From Curvibacter sp. GWA2_63_95 (GTDB lineage: Bacteria; Pseudomonadota; Gammaproteobacteria; Burkholderiales; Burkholderiaceae_C): 64,000 nucleotides of DNA. A program made the position numbers and the translations under genes. Location: the NCBI GenBank assembly GCA_001795455.1, contig MGPB01000021.1, positions 534,647 to 598,646 on the forward strand, given 5' to 3'. The notes beneath the pieces were generated by a model. The model worked only from the letters and a program-made list of their open reading frames with translations. It searched no databases and had not been told where the DNA came from. Every line of letters begins with the position of its first letter. Within the stretch, counting starts at the first letter, position 1. Below, in pieces: positions 16,971-25,365 of the stretch.

Positions 16971-18059
16971 TCAGTGCGCGGCGACCGGATCGGCCGATTT
17001 TTCAGACACCCCGGCAGACGCGAAACTCGCCATGTCCCGCAGGATGGTGCAGGCCGACTGCAGCAGGGGCCAGGCCAGCGCGGCACCCGAACCCTCGCCC
17101 AGGCGCAGGCCCAGATCCAGCAGAGCCTGCACGCCCAGGTGCTGCAGCATGAACTCGTGGCCGCGTTCGCCCGAGCGGTGCGCAAACACACAGCGCTGCA
17201 GCACCAGCGGCTGCAGCGCATGCGCCACCACCACCGCACTGGTGGCAATGAAGCCGTCCACCACTATCACGCGGCGCTCCTGCGCGGCTTGCAGCACCGC
17301 GCCCACCATGGTGGCAATCTCAAAGCCACCAAAGGCAGCCAGTGCATCCAGCGGTGCCGTGGCCTTGGCATGCAGCGCCAGCACTTCGCGCAGCACCTCG
17401 GTCTTGCGCTGCACCGCAGGCGCATCCAGGCCCGTGCCAGCACCGGTGCACACAGCAATGTCCAGCCCCGCCAAACGCGACAGCAGCAGCGACGCGGCCG
17501 AGGTATTGCCAATACCCATCTCACCCAGCAGCAGCGCGTTGCCCGGCAGGCCCTTCACCAAATCGATACCGTGCTGCAGCGCTTCGTCGCGCTGCGCGGC
17601 CGTCATGGCGGCTTGGGCCGACGAATCGGCCGTGCCCAACTCGGCCCCTTGGGCCTTGCGCACCTGCAAACCGGGGCGCGTGCTGCCTGCAGGCATGCCC
17701 GCCAGAAAGTCGCGCTTCACGCCGCAGTCCACCACGGTCAGTGCAATGCCATTCTGCTTGGCCAGCACACTCACCGCCGCGCCACCGGCCAGAAAGTTCT
17801 CCACCATCTGCCAGGTCACATCACTCGGAAAGGCCGAGATACCACGTGCCGTGAGGCCATGGTCACCCGCAAACACCACCATCTGCGGCTGGTCCAGCAC
17901 GGGGGCCGTGTTGCCCAGGATTTGGCCGATCGTCAGCGCCACATCCTCCAGACGCCCCAGCGAGCCCAGGGGCTTGGTCTTGTTGTTGAGCGTGTGCTGC
18001 AGCGCGCCGGTCAGCGTGGCGTCGGAGATATCGGCAAGGGTGGGCAAAAAGTTTGTCAT
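16971..18059 (-). CDS. cobT: Nicotinate-nucleotide--dimethylbenzimidazole phosphoribosyltransferase
   Basis: CobT activates the lower ligand by making alpha-ribazole phosphate. The product is 362 aa, the usual length. Visible motifs are NNKTKPLGSLGRLED near the N terminus, VVFAGDHGLTARGISAFP, the GEMGIGNTS loop, the CTGAGTGLD motif and GEGSGAALAWPLLQSA with the catalytic Glu near the C terminus. The ATG at 18059 is preferred over a TTG five codons upstream. It lies between cobQ (gap 19) and cobS (gap 10) in one transcript. Confidence 0.96.
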   Translation of the reverse strand: MTNFLPTLADISDATLTGALQHTLNNKTKPLGSLGRLEDVALTIGQILGNTAPVLDQPQMVVFAGDHGLTARGISAFPSDVTWQMVENFLAGGAAVSVLAKQNGIALTVVDCGVKRDFLAGMPAGSTRPGLQVRKAQGAELGTADSSAQAAMTAAQRDEALQHGIDLVKGLPGNALLLGEMGIGNTSAASLLLSRLAGLDIAVCTGAGTGLDAPAVQRKTEVLREVLALHAKATAPLDALAAFGGFEIATMVGAVLQAAQERRVIVVDGFIATSAVVVAHALQPLVLQRCVFAHRSGERGHEFMLQHLGVQALLDLGLRLGEGSGAALAWPLLQSACTILRDMASFASAGVSEKSADPVAAH

Positions 18060-18078
18060 GGCAATCGCTTTCAAAAAA

Positions 18079-19680
18079 TCAGTTCAACAAATCCTGCAGC
18101 ACACCTTCAGAAAAGTGCGCTGCGATGTAGTCCGCCAGCCCGTCAAACACGGTCTCCAGCGTGGGCACGGTGCCACCCAGTTGCGCGCCAAACAGCGCTT
18201 GCAACACGGCGGCGTCTTCAAACAGGCCGTGCAGGTACAGGCCCAGCACGTTGCCGCGCGCGTTGCACCAGCCCAGCCCGTCGGGCAGCACCGCATGGGC
18301 CACGTCGCCAGCAGCCGCCATGGCGGCGTGCTGGGCAGTCTGGCCGTGGTGAATCTCGTAACCAGCGACCGATACGCCAGCCAAAGCGGACCATGGCGAA
18401 GCGGAGGCTGAACCCGCACCCACGCTAGATTCCGAGCGCGGGGAGGCGAAGTCGGGGGGCGATTTCTGCGCGTTTGGCAGTATGAGCCCCCCGGCTTTGC
18501 CTCCCTGCGCGGGCGAATGAAACTCGGCAGCAAACTGAGTGCTGGTGTGCCGCACCGTCTTGTCCTCCGCAAACACCGTCACCAGCGGCAGCAGCCCCAG
18601 GCCCGGTGCATTGCCGTCAATCCCATGCGGGTCAATCAGCGCCTCACCCAACATTTGCAGCCCGCCACACACCCCCAGCACCGCCCCACCCTGCTCCGCA
18701 TGGCGCGCAATCGCCGCATCTAGCCCTTGCGCGCGCAGCCAAGCCAGGTCACCACTGGTGTGCTTGGAGCCCGGCAGGATGACCCAGTCCGCAGGCGTGA
18801 GGCCCGCCAATTCAGACGGACTGCGGACCCACTGCAAGCGCAGCCCCGGAATGTTCTTGAGCGGCTGGAACTCGTCCAGATTGCTGATGCGCGGATAGGC
18901 CACCACCGCCACCGTCAGGTTCACCGCCCCCTTGGCCACGCTCCGGTCGTCAAACACGCCGTCTTCCTCGGGCAAGCCGTGCTGCCACCACATCGGCAAG
19001 GTGGCCACAGTGGGAATGCCGGTCAGGTCTTGCAGCATCTGCGGCGCGGGCGCCAAGAGCGCCGCGTCACCCCGGAACTTATTGAGCACAAAGCCCTTGA
19101 TCAGGTGGCGCTGGTCTTCAGGCAACAAAGCCCAGGTGCCATACAGATGGGCAAACGCGCCGCCACGGTCAATGTCGGTCACCAGCAGGCAGGCCGCGTC
19201 GCCGTGCTGGGCCACGCGCATGTTCACCACGTCGCTGGCGGCCAGGTTGATCTCGGCCGGTGAGCCCGCACCCTCGATCACCACCACATCGTTCTCGGAC
19301 CGCAGCGCATCCAGCGCCACGGCAATCTGCGGCCACACCTTGAGGCTGCGACCGCGCCAGGGCATGGCGCTCAGCTCCGCACTCACCTGCCCCATCAGCA
19401 CCACCTGGCTGTGCGTGTCGCGCTCGGGCTTCAACAGCAAGGGGTTCATGCGCACATCGGGCACGGCGTTAGCGGCCAGGGCCTGGAAATACTGGGCAGA
19501 GCCAATTTCTCCCTGGCCGTTTTCAGAGGCAACCACCCTTGCGTTATTGCTCATGTTCTGCGCCTTGAAGGGCGCGACCTTGAGCCCCTGGCGCGCGTAA
19601 TAGCGGCACAGCGCAGTGGTGAGCCAGCTTTTGCCGGCGCCACTGGTGGTGCCCAGCACCATGATGCACTTGGCGGTCAT
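18079..19680 (-). CDS. cobQ: Cobyric acid synthase
   Basis: CobQ performs the four glutamine-dependent amidations that give adenosylcobyric acid. The product is 533 aa, with the N-terminal ATPase domain (VLGTTSGAGKSWL, FKAQNMSNNA) and a C-terminal GATase domain with the nucleophile in GVCGGLQMLG and the late YEIHHG. It is longer than the usual 480-510 aa. The extra residues, from about SPAQGGKAGG to GSASASP, lie between the EFHS segment and VAGYEIHHG and coincide with a near-perfect DNA palindrome (18441-18505). The ATG at 19680 overlaps the stop of the upstream hydrolase. Confidence 0.95.
   Translation of the reverse strand: MTAKCIMVLGTTSGAGKSWLTTALCRYYARQGLKVAPFKAQNMSNNARVVASENGQGEIGSAQYFQALAANAVPDVRMNPLLLKPERDTHSQVVLMGQVSAELSAMPWRGRSLKVWPQIAVALDALRSENDVVVIEGAGSPAEINLAASDVVNMRVAQHGDAACLLVTDIDRGGAFAHLYGTWALLPEDQRHLIKGFVLNKFRGDAALLAPAPQMLQDLTGIPTVATLPMWWQHGLPEEDGVFDDRSVAKGAVNLTVAVVAYPRISNLDEFQPLKNIPGLRLQWVRSPSELAGLTPADWVILPGSKHTSGDLAWLRAQGLDAAIARHAEQGGAVLGVCGGLQMLGEALIDPHGIDGNAPGLGLLPLVTVFAEDKTVRHTSTQFAAEFHSPAQGGKAGGLILPNAQKSPPDFASPRSESSVGAGSASASPWSALAGVSVAGYEIHHGQTAQHAAMAAAGDVAHAVLPDGLGWCNARGNVLGLYLHGLFEDAAVLQALFGAQLGGTVPTLETVFDGLADYIAAHFSEGVLQDLLN
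18441..18505. repeat. 20-bp inverted repeat inside cobQ
   Basis: Arm 18441-18460 (GGGAGGCGAAGTCGGGGGGC) and arm 18486-18505 are complementary at 18 of 20 positions around a 25-base loop. It lies inside the cobQ reading frame and encodes residues absent from ordinary CobQ proteins. No second copy was seen in this window. Confidence 0.7.
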
Positions 19681-20474
19681 GGCAGACCCTTCACCCACGC
19701 CAACACCTGCGCGGCGGCCACATCGGGGGTGCCCATGTGGTCGGCCTCGACCACCAGGTATTGGCTGGCAGGATGCGCTGGCGCCTTGTCATAGGCATAG
19801 GTGGGCCCCGAGGCATACAAGGGGTCGCTGGTGCCAATCACCCACAAAAAGGGAACCGCCTTCTTGAAACGAGAGGCGCTCAACGGCATGTGCCCCAAGC
19901 CTTCGGGGTCAAAGTAGCTCAAGACCACCTCGGCGCGCATACGCACTGGCCGGGCTTTGCCCTGGTTGAAGTCTTCCATTTCCAGTGAATCACCGCCCTT
20001 GCCGTCTTGCACCCACTGCCGCGCCTGATCGACAGCAGCCTTGCCGATGCCACGGGCATAGGTGAACGCGGGGGAATGCCCCGGTGCCAGGGCAATCACA
20101 CCATCGGCATCGCCCTCGGTGGCCATGTAGGCCAGCGCGGCGTTGGCGCCAAAGCTGTGGCCCGCCAGCAGGACACGGCTGTAGCCTTGTTCCCGCAGCG
20201 CTTTGACCTGCGCCGCGATTTCGGCAATCGCCACCGGGTAGGGCTGGTCGTAGTTGCGTCGACGCGACCAGGGCATCTCCAGGCTCTTGGTGTCACACGC
20301 CACCTCCTGGGTGCGGCCAAAGGCTGCCAGGCCGTTCGGATGCCCCCACTTGCCATGCATCAGCACCATCGCGCATGGCTTGGCCTGCGCCCAGGCGGCA
20401 GGCGCCACCAGGAGCAACGCCAGTGCCCAACCCCAAGGGGCTCCCCAACGACCCAGGCCACAAGCAATTCGCAT
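19677..20474 (-). CDS. Exported alpha/beta hydrolase, unknown substrate
   Basis: A 265-aa protein with a signal peptide (hydrophobic LALLLVAPAAWAQA, cleavage after AWA or AQA) and an alpha/beta hydrolase fold: LMHGKWG, nucleophile elbow AGHSFGANAAL, a late Asp in GTSDPLY and His in EADHMG. It is translationally coupled to cobQ by ATGA and lies between cobD and cobQ in the cobalamin operon, although no known cobalamin step needs a periplasmic serine hydrolase. The start is the ATG at 20474, two bases from the cobD stop. Function unknown. Confidence 0.85.
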   Translation of the reverse strand: MRIACGLGRWGAPWGWALALLLVAPAAWAQAKPCAMVLMHGKWGHPNGLAAFGRTQEVACDTKSLEMPWSRRRNYDQPYPVAIAEIAAQVKALREQGYSRVLLAGHSFGANAALAYMATEGDADGVIALAPGHSPAFTYARGIGKAAVDQARQWVQDGKGGDSLEMEDFNQGKARPVRMRAEVVLSYFDPEGLGHMPLSASRFKKAVPFLWVIGTSDPLYASGPTYAYDKAPAHPASQYLVVEADHMGTPDVAAAQVLAWVKGLP

Positions 20475-20476
20475 GC

Positions 20477-21457
20477 TCAATCTCCGTGTAAAAGTTGTTG
20501 CACCAAGGCGGCCACAGCGGCAGGTGGCAACACCCCCAACCGCACCCAGCCTGAGAGGCCAAATGAGGTGGCATCGCGCAGCTTGATGCCTTGCGCACGC
20601 AGCGTGGCGCACAGGGCGGCAGCGTCCACCCCTGCAGGTGGGCGGGCACAGAAAAACGGCGTGTCGCTGGTCTGCAGGGTCCAGCCTGCGGCGTGCAGCA
20701 GCGTGGTCTGACGCTGCTTCCATGCGGCCAGCGTCACCAGGCTGGCCTGCAGCCAAGCTTGGGTGTCAGGCTGCGTCCAAGCCGTCAACATGGCAACGCC
20801 ATGCGCGCCCAGCACCCACGAGGGGGCCAGGGCTTCCATCTGCTGCACCGCGGCCTCTGCGCCCAAGGGCGCAATGGCAAAGGCGGCGCGCACGCCGGTC
20901 AGGCCCAGCGCCTTGTTGGGCGAAAACAGCTGCCACAGCTGCTGGCGCTGGCTGTCGCCCAGCGTGGGCTGGCCCGAGAGGCGCAGCGGCGCGTAGGCAC
21001 TGTCCAGCACCACGGTGCCGCGCACGCGGGTGAGCATGGGGCTGTGCGCCTGCCCCAGCGGACTGGACGGTTCACAGGCCCATGCCAGGTCGGCAAGGTC
21101 ACCATCCGCCACCACCTGCAGGCCCCAAGCCTGCGCTGCATGGGCGTAGTCGCCGTAGGCGTGGGTGGGCAGGCTCACCGTGCGGGCGCCCTGCCGCCGC
21201 GCCCAGGCGCTGATGCGAAAAATGAACTCGCTGGCACTGCCCGCCAACACGATGCGCCAGGGTGCGACCGCATAAAAGTCGGCCAGCGCAGCGCGCAACG
21301 CGGTGTAGCTGGCGTCGGGGTAGCGCGTGGCATCGGCCGCCTGCACGGCGGCCAGCGCTTGCGGGCAGGGGCCACAGGCATTGCTGTTGGTGGAAAAGTC
21401 GTAACGCGGCGCGCCCAGCGCGTCGGGTCCGCCATGGATACGGGGAGCCTGGCTCAT
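20477..21457 (-). CDS. cobD: Threonine-phosphate decarboxylase-type PLP enzyme
   Basis: A 326-aa aminotransferase-fold protein that begins HGGPDALGAPRYDFSTNSNACGP, the N-terminal signature of CobD/CobC. It has RYPDASYTALR, the VLDSAYAPLRL segment and SPNKALGLTGVR with the PLP lysine. The enzyme makes (R)-1-amino-2-propanol phosphate from threonine phosphate, the linker joined to cobyric acid by CbiB, its upstream neighbour. The ATG at 21457 overlaps the cbiB stop by ATGA. It is somewhat short (usual 330-360 aa) but complete. Confidence 0.9.
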   Translation of the reverse strand: MSQAPRIHGGPDALGAPRYDFSTNSNACGPCPQALAAVQAADATRYPDASYTALRAALADFYAVAPWRIVLAGSASEFIFRISAWARRQGARTVSLPTHAYGDYAHAAQAWGLQVVADGDLADLAWACEPSSPLGQAHSPMLTRVRGTVVLDSAYAPLRLSGQPTLGDSQRQQLWQLFSPNKALGLTGVRAAFAIAPLGAEAAVQQMEALAPSWVLGAHGVAMLTAWTQPDTQAWLQASLVTLAAWKQRQTTLLHAAGWTLQTSDTPFFCARPPAGVDAAALCATLRAQGIKLRDATSFGLSGWVRLGVLPPAAVAALVQQLLHGD

Positions 21458-22416
21458 CGCCTCGCCCCCCACACTATCAAAACCATAGCTGCTTGCGTAA
21501 TCACCACAAGGGCTAGCAGTGCTTTTGATGCATAAACCAGGGCTCCCGCCGTATCTGCGGCCACGGCGGCACGGCCCTGCGGGTTGAGCACATACACACC
21601 GGGTTTGCGCAGTGCCACGTCCAGGTTGAGCGCCATGGCGGCCATGGGCCAGCCACTGTTGGGCGATGGCGTCTGGCGTGCCTGGGCGGGCAGCTGCCGC
21701 GCCAAACCGGCACCGCGCACACCGGTCACCAGCAACAGCAGCAGCGCCGTGATGCGCGCGGGCAGCCAGCTCAGGACATCGTCCACCCGTGCCGCCCATT
21801 TGCCGGCCCAGGCCCAGTTCTGGCCTTTGTAGACGCCGGGGTAGCCCCACATGGCGTCGGCCGTGTTGGCAAAGCGGTACAGCGCCGCACCGGGCAGGCC
21901 CAGCAGCACAAACCAGAAAATGGGCGCCACCACCGAGTCATTGAGGTTTTCGGCCAGCGTCTCGATGGCGCTTTCGCGCACCTGGGTGTCAGTCAACTGC
22001 GCCACCTCGCGGCTCACCAGCCAGCGCAGGCGCTCGCGGCCCGCCGCCAGCGACTGGCCCAGCGCCGCTTCCACCGCTTGCACCTCGCTATGGAGCATGG
22101 CCCAGGCCAGCAAGGGCTTGAGCGCCAGGCCCAGGCCCAGGCCGGCGGCCCACCAGGGCAGCATCAGCAAGGCTGCCTGCAGCGCCCAGGCCGCTCCTGA
22201 AACCATAGCTGCTCCCGCAATCCACACCAGGGCTGCGAGCCAAAAAGCCTTCCAATCGCGGCGCTCGGGCTGCTGCACGGCATGGCGCTGCACCCAGGCG
22301 CCCACGGCGCCCAGGTAGTTCCCCATCCACACCACGGGGTGCAGGCGCAGGCGCGGCTCGCCCCACCAGCGGTCTACCGCCAGTGCGACGAGCAATGCCA
22401 GGGCCATGGCCAACAT
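21454..22416 (-). CDS. cbiB: Adenosylcobinamide-phosphate synthase
   Basis: CbiB attaches the aminopropanol linker to cobyric acid in the membrane. The product is 320 aa with DRWWGEPRLRLHPVVWMGN at the N terminus, SREVAQLTDTQVRESAIETLAENLNDSVVAP in the middle, and NTADAMWGYP, all family marks, plus several hydrophobic helices. Two antisense copies of the dispersed repeat lie in frame: one at 22195-22248 (helix LAALVWIAGAAMV) and one that makes up the C-terminal helix (ALLALVVITQAAMVLIV). The start ATG at 22416 lies 14 bases after the bioB stop. Confidence 0.94.
   Translation of the reverse strand: MLAMALALLVALAVDRWWGEPRLRLHPVVWMGNYLGAVGAWVQRHAVQQPERRDWKAFWLAALVWIAGAAMVSGAAWALQAALLMLPWWAAGLGLGLALKPLLAWAMLHSEVQAVEAALGQSLAAGRERLRWLVSREVAQLTDTQVRESAIETLAENLNDSVVAPIFWFVLLGLPGAALYRFANTADAMWGYPGVYKGQNWAWAGKWAARVDDVLSWLPARITALLLLLVTGVRGAGLARQLPAQARQTPSPNSGWPMAAMALNLDVALRKPGVYVLNPQGRAAVAADTAGALVYASKALLALVVITQAAMVLIVWGARR
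21473..21533 (+). repeat. Dispersed 60-bp repeat, copy 5 (3' end of cbiB, antisense)
   Basis: Plus-strand read: ACTATCAAAACCATAGCTGC, TTGCGTAATCACCACAAG, GGCTAGCAGTGCTTTTGATG. It encodes the last membrane helix of CbiB, ending a few codons before the stop. Confidence 0.75.
22195..22248 (+). repeat. Dispersed 60-bp repeat, copy 6 (inside cbiB, antisense)
   Basis: Plus-strand read: CCTGAAACCATAGCTGC, TCCCGCAATCCACACCAG, GGCTGCGAGCC. This is a more diverged copy, in frame in cbiB and in the same reading phase as copies 4 and 5. Confidence 0.6.
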
Positions 22417-22430
22417 GGTGGGACCGTGCG

Positions 22431-23462
22431 TCAGGGCGTGGGCATGGGCTTGCCAGTGCGCAGGCCCAGGCGCTGCAGCAACGCGCCGTCGGCGTCCACA
22501 TCGGGATTGCCGGTGGTGAGCAGCTTGTCGCCGTAGAAGATGGAATTGGCACCGGCCACAAAACACAGGGCCTGCACCGCGTCGCCCATGCTTTGGCGCC
22601 CGGCCGACAGGCGCACACGCGCCAGCGGCATGGTGATGCGCGCCACGGCAATGGTGCGCACAAATTCCAGCGGGTCCAGGTCGGGCTGGTCGGCCAGCGG
22701 CGTACCTTCCACCTTCACCAGATGGTTGATGGGCACCGACTCCGGGTACGGCGACAAATTGGCCAGCTCGGCAATCAGGCCGGCACGCTGCAGGCGCGAT
22801 TCGCCCAGGCCCACAATGCCACCACAGCAGACGCTGACACCCGCGTTGCGTACGCGGGCCAGCGTGTCCAGGCGGTCCTGGTAGTCGCGCGTGGTGATGA
22901 TGTCGCCGTAAAAATCGGGCGCGCTGTCGAGGTTGTGGTTGTAGTAGTCCAGCCCGGCGTCGCGCAGGGTTTCGGCGTGGCCGTCGTTGAGCATGCCCAG
23001 CGTGGCGCAGGCTTCCAGGCCGGTGGCCTTGACGGCTTTGACCAGCTCGGCCACGGCCTCCACGTCGCGGTCTTTGGGTGCGCGCCAGGCGGCGCCCATG
23101 CAAAAACGCGTGGCGCCCGCGGCCTTGGCGCGCTCGGCAGCCTCGCGCACCGCGTCCACGCCCATCAGCTTGCCGGCCTCTACACCGGTGTCAAAGTGCA
23201 CGCTTTGCGGGCAGTAGCCACAGTCCTCGGGGCAGCCGCCGGTTTTGACGGACAAAAGCGTGGCCAGCTCGACCATATTCGGGTCGAAGTGCTGGCGGTG
23301 CACGGTTTGCGCCTGGAACATCAGGTCATTGAAGGGCAGCTCCAGCAGGGCCTGCACTTCGGCCACCGTCCACACGCGCTGGCCCGCGTCAGGGCGCTGC
23401 GCAGGCGTTTTGTGGGGGGCGTGGAAATGCAGGGGTTGGGGCGTTGCAAATGTCGCGTCCAT
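22431..23462 (-). CDS. bioB: Biotin synthase
   Basis: BioB is a radical SAM enzyme inserting sulfur into dethiobiotin. The 343-aa product has the radical SAM motif CPEDCGYC, the [10 protein letters not shown] segment, GGIVGLGES and the FCMGAAWR stretch, all typical. The ATG at 23462 is chosen because the next open codons upstream show no homology. It is unexpected inside a cobalamin operon: no other biotin genes are in the window, and it lies between cbtA and cbiB in the same direction. Confidence 0.97.
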   Translation of the reverse strand: MDATFATPQPLHFHAPHKTPAQRPDAGQRVWTVAEVQALLELPFNDLMFQAQTVHRQHFDPNMVELATLLSVKTGGCPEDCGYCPQSVHFDTGVEAGKLMGVDAVREAAERAKAAGATRFCMGAAWRAPKDRDVEAVAELVKAVKATGLEACATLGMLNDGHAETLRDAGLDYYNHNLDSAPDFYGDIITTRDYQDRLDTLARVRNAGVSVCCGGIVGLGESRLQRAGLIAELANLSPYPESVPINHLVKVEGTPLADQPDLDPLEFVRTIAVARITMPLARVRLSAGRQSMGDAVQALCFVAGANSIFYGDKLLTTGNPDVDADGALLQRLGLRTGKPMPTP

Positions 23463-23532
23463 ACGGGACTTCCTTGTTGTTATGTACGTGTCTCTTGCAC
23501 AGGGCACTGCACCGACGTGCAGCCCCTGTCAC

Positions 23533-24360
23533 TCATTGGGGAGCTTGCACCGGGTCCGTGGCGTGCGCTTCTGCACGCGGCAGCATGGCCATCACAGCCG
23601 GGCGCACCCAGCGTTGGAACGCCAACCCGCCCGCCACTGCCATGCTCAGCCAGAACGACAGCGACACCCAGGTGGTGGCCCAGACGAACTGCGTGCCCAG
23701 TTGGCGCAGGGTGGCCTGGGCCTCCCCGCTGAAACCGGCCAAGGGGTCGGCCATGATGTGGGGAGCGCCCACGACATAGGGCAAGGCCAGCCAGGCCGCC
23801 GCGGCCACCCAGCGCAAATGGCTGCGCAGCATGGCCACTGACACGCAGGCCAGCGCCGCACTGCCGGCCGCCAACACCCACCAGCCCTGGCGCGAGCCCA
23901 ATCGGGCAGCGTCCATGCCGGGAATTTCGGCGGGCAAGCCCAGCGACGGCCAGAAATGGAAGGTCAACCAACCGGCTGCAGCCACCCAGGCGGCCAGCGC
24001 CAGGGAGCGCAGGCGGCTGCCGCGGTACAGGCTCAGGCCCATGACTGCAAACACCAGCAAGGCCATGCTGAACGCGTGCAGCACGTTGGCCACCCAGGTC
24101 CAGAGTGCGCGCTCCACGCCATCGGCGGGTGCCCATTCTTCTGCCGCATCCCCATGGGAATGGGCCGTCGCATCGGCATGCGTGTGCGCTGCGGCCATGG
24201 CGGGTGTGGCGACCGGTTCGGGCGCCTCCACCTTCTGGCTCTCAAACACTTCCGCAGCCAGGATGATGGGTACGGCCTGCAACTGCTGCACGCCCGACTG
24301 CACACTGCCCACCAGTAGCGCGACGGCCACTGCGGCAAAGATCAATCGTTGAAAAATCAT
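23533..24360 (-). CDS. cbtA: CbtA family cobalt transporter subunit
   Basis: A 275-aa inner-membrane protein with about five to six hydrophobic segments. It has an N-terminal helix FAAVAVALLVGSVQSGVQQL, a His-rich loop (AHTHADATAHSHGDAAEEW) likely to handle metal, and the PHIMADPLAGFSGEAQ segment characteristic of CbtA. CbtAB is a predicted cobalt importer usually found beside B12 genes or under B12 riboswitches. cbtB lies immediately upstream, 28 bases away. Function by family and context; transport direction is inferred. Confidence 0.88.
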   Translation of the reverse strand: MIFQRLIFAAVAVALLVGSVQSGVQQLQAVPIILAAEVFESQKVEAPEPVATPAMAAAHTHADATAHSHGDAAEEWAPADGVERALWTWVANVLHAFSMALLVFAVMGLSLYRGSRLRSLALAAWVAAAGWLTFHFWPSLGLPAEIPGMDAARLGSRQGWWVLAAGSAALACVSVAMLRSHLRWVAAAAWLALPYVVGAPHIMADPLAGFSGEAQATLRQLGTQFVWATTWVSLSFWLSMAVAGGLAFQRWVRPAVMAMLPRAEAHATDPVQAPQ

Positions 24361-24388
24361 GGCGATCTCCCTGTGAAGTGCGCGTGGC

Positions 24389-24580
24389 TCAGTGGCACGG
24401 TTTGACGGTCACGTGGCGCACGTCATGCGCTGCGTTGTGCGCCAGCGGGCTCTCGGCAAAGGCCACGCCGTACAGGACCACCAAGCCCAGGGCGGCGGCG
24501 GCCAGCAGCGGGCGCAGCACGGCCAGGCCGGGGTTCTGGGTGGCAGAGGGGGTGTGGGTCAGCGTTGTCGATTCAGTCAT
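24389..24580 (-). CDS. cbtB: CbtB family cobalt transporter small subunit
   Basis: A 63-aa protein with one membrane helix (LLAAAALGLVVLYGVAF) and a C-terminal tail AHNAAHDVRHVTVKPCH. The tail carries the His and Cys residues typical of CbtB and thought to bind cobalt. It pairs with CbtA next to it. Good AGGAG-like ribosome binding site just upstream. About 100 bases separate it from the chlD-like gene, the largest gap inside this part of the operon, so an extra promoter is possible. Confidence 0.88.
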   Translation of the reverse strand: MTESTTLTHTPSATQNPGLAVLRPLLAAAALGLVVLYGVAFAESPLAHNAAHDVRHVTVKPCH

Positions 24581-24678
24581 GGCGTTCTCCTTGGGGTTAC
24601 GGGTTAAAAAAAAGCAAATCTGGTGACATTAAACAATGGCGGCGGTATGGAGCATGGGCAGGTTCCGGTGCAGAGGGT

Positions 24679-25365
24679 TCAGGCCTGTGCCCACCGGTGC
24701 TCCGCCCCCCAGCGTGTGGCCCAGGCGGCACAGCGGCCCAGACCTTTCTTCGGGTCGTCAAAGTCGACGATCACCACGTGTTGCGGCGTTAGCGGCGCCT
24801 GCGGCTGCTCCAGCGTGCGGCCATCGGTCAGCAGCCAGAGCCAACATTCGGTGGGGCCACTGATGCGCAGCGTGCGCTGCAGCAAGCGGTCGGCCTGCAC
24901 CAATGCTTCGGCCAGTGGCGTGCCACCGCCGCCACCCACGGGGCGCAGGCGCTGGCTACCGGAGGCGCGCGCACGGCCCGGTGGCAACAACAACTCCACG
25001 CCCTGCCCGCCAAAACGCAGCAGCGCCACATCGTCGCCCTGGCGCGCCGCCTGCTCGATCATGAAGGCCGCATGGCCCTTGGCCCACGCAAGGCGACCGC
25101 GCTGGCGCATGGAGCCTGAGGTGTCGAGCACGATGCAATGCAGGCGGCTGGTGCGCAAGGCCACCGGCTGACGACGCAAGTGTTCGCGCGTGAGCTGTGC
25201 AGGCCCCTTGGCAACAACAGTAGGCAGCCAGGCAATGGCGTTGCTGCGCTGTCGTGCACCGGGCGCAGTCGTTGCGGATGCGGTAGAGGGTGGAGGCCAC
25301 CGCCAGCTGCCAGGCCCGTTACGCGGGTGGCGGCTGGGGTGGCCTAGGCTTTTTTTGGCGGCCAC
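24679..25365 (-). CDS. VWA domain protein, ChlD-like chelatase subunit
   Basis: A 228-aa protein. The C-terminal 150 residues form a von Willebrand A domain with the MIDAS motif DTSGSM, a Thr in GGTPLAEA and Asp in LLTDGRT. This is the C-terminal half of magnesium-chelatase subunit D; the AAA+ half is missing here and is presumably replaced by the neighbouring ChlI-like ATPase. With CobN it should form a cobaltochelatase of the CobN-ChlI-ChlD type instead of CobN-CobS-CobT. The start is uncertain: GTG at 25365 overlaps the chlI-like gene by 22 bases. Confidence 0.82.
   Translation of the reverse strand: MAAKKSLGHPSRHPRNGPGSWRWPPPSTASATTAPGARQRSNAIAWLPTVVAKGPAQLTREHLRRQPVALRTSRLHCIVLDTSGSMRQRGRLAWAKGHAAFMIEQAARQGDDVALLRFGGQGVELLLPPGRARASGSQRLRPVGGGGGTPLAEALVQADRLLQRTLRISGPTECWLWLLTDGRTLEQPQAPLTPQHVVIVDFDDPKKGLGRCAAWATRWGAEHRWAQA

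Noticed and set aside
24581..24678. A second cobalamin riboswitch before cbtB
   Set aside because: Only a GAACCTGCCC-like string resembles a B12 box; the other blocks (CCGCAAC, CACTG-GGGAAGG) are missing.
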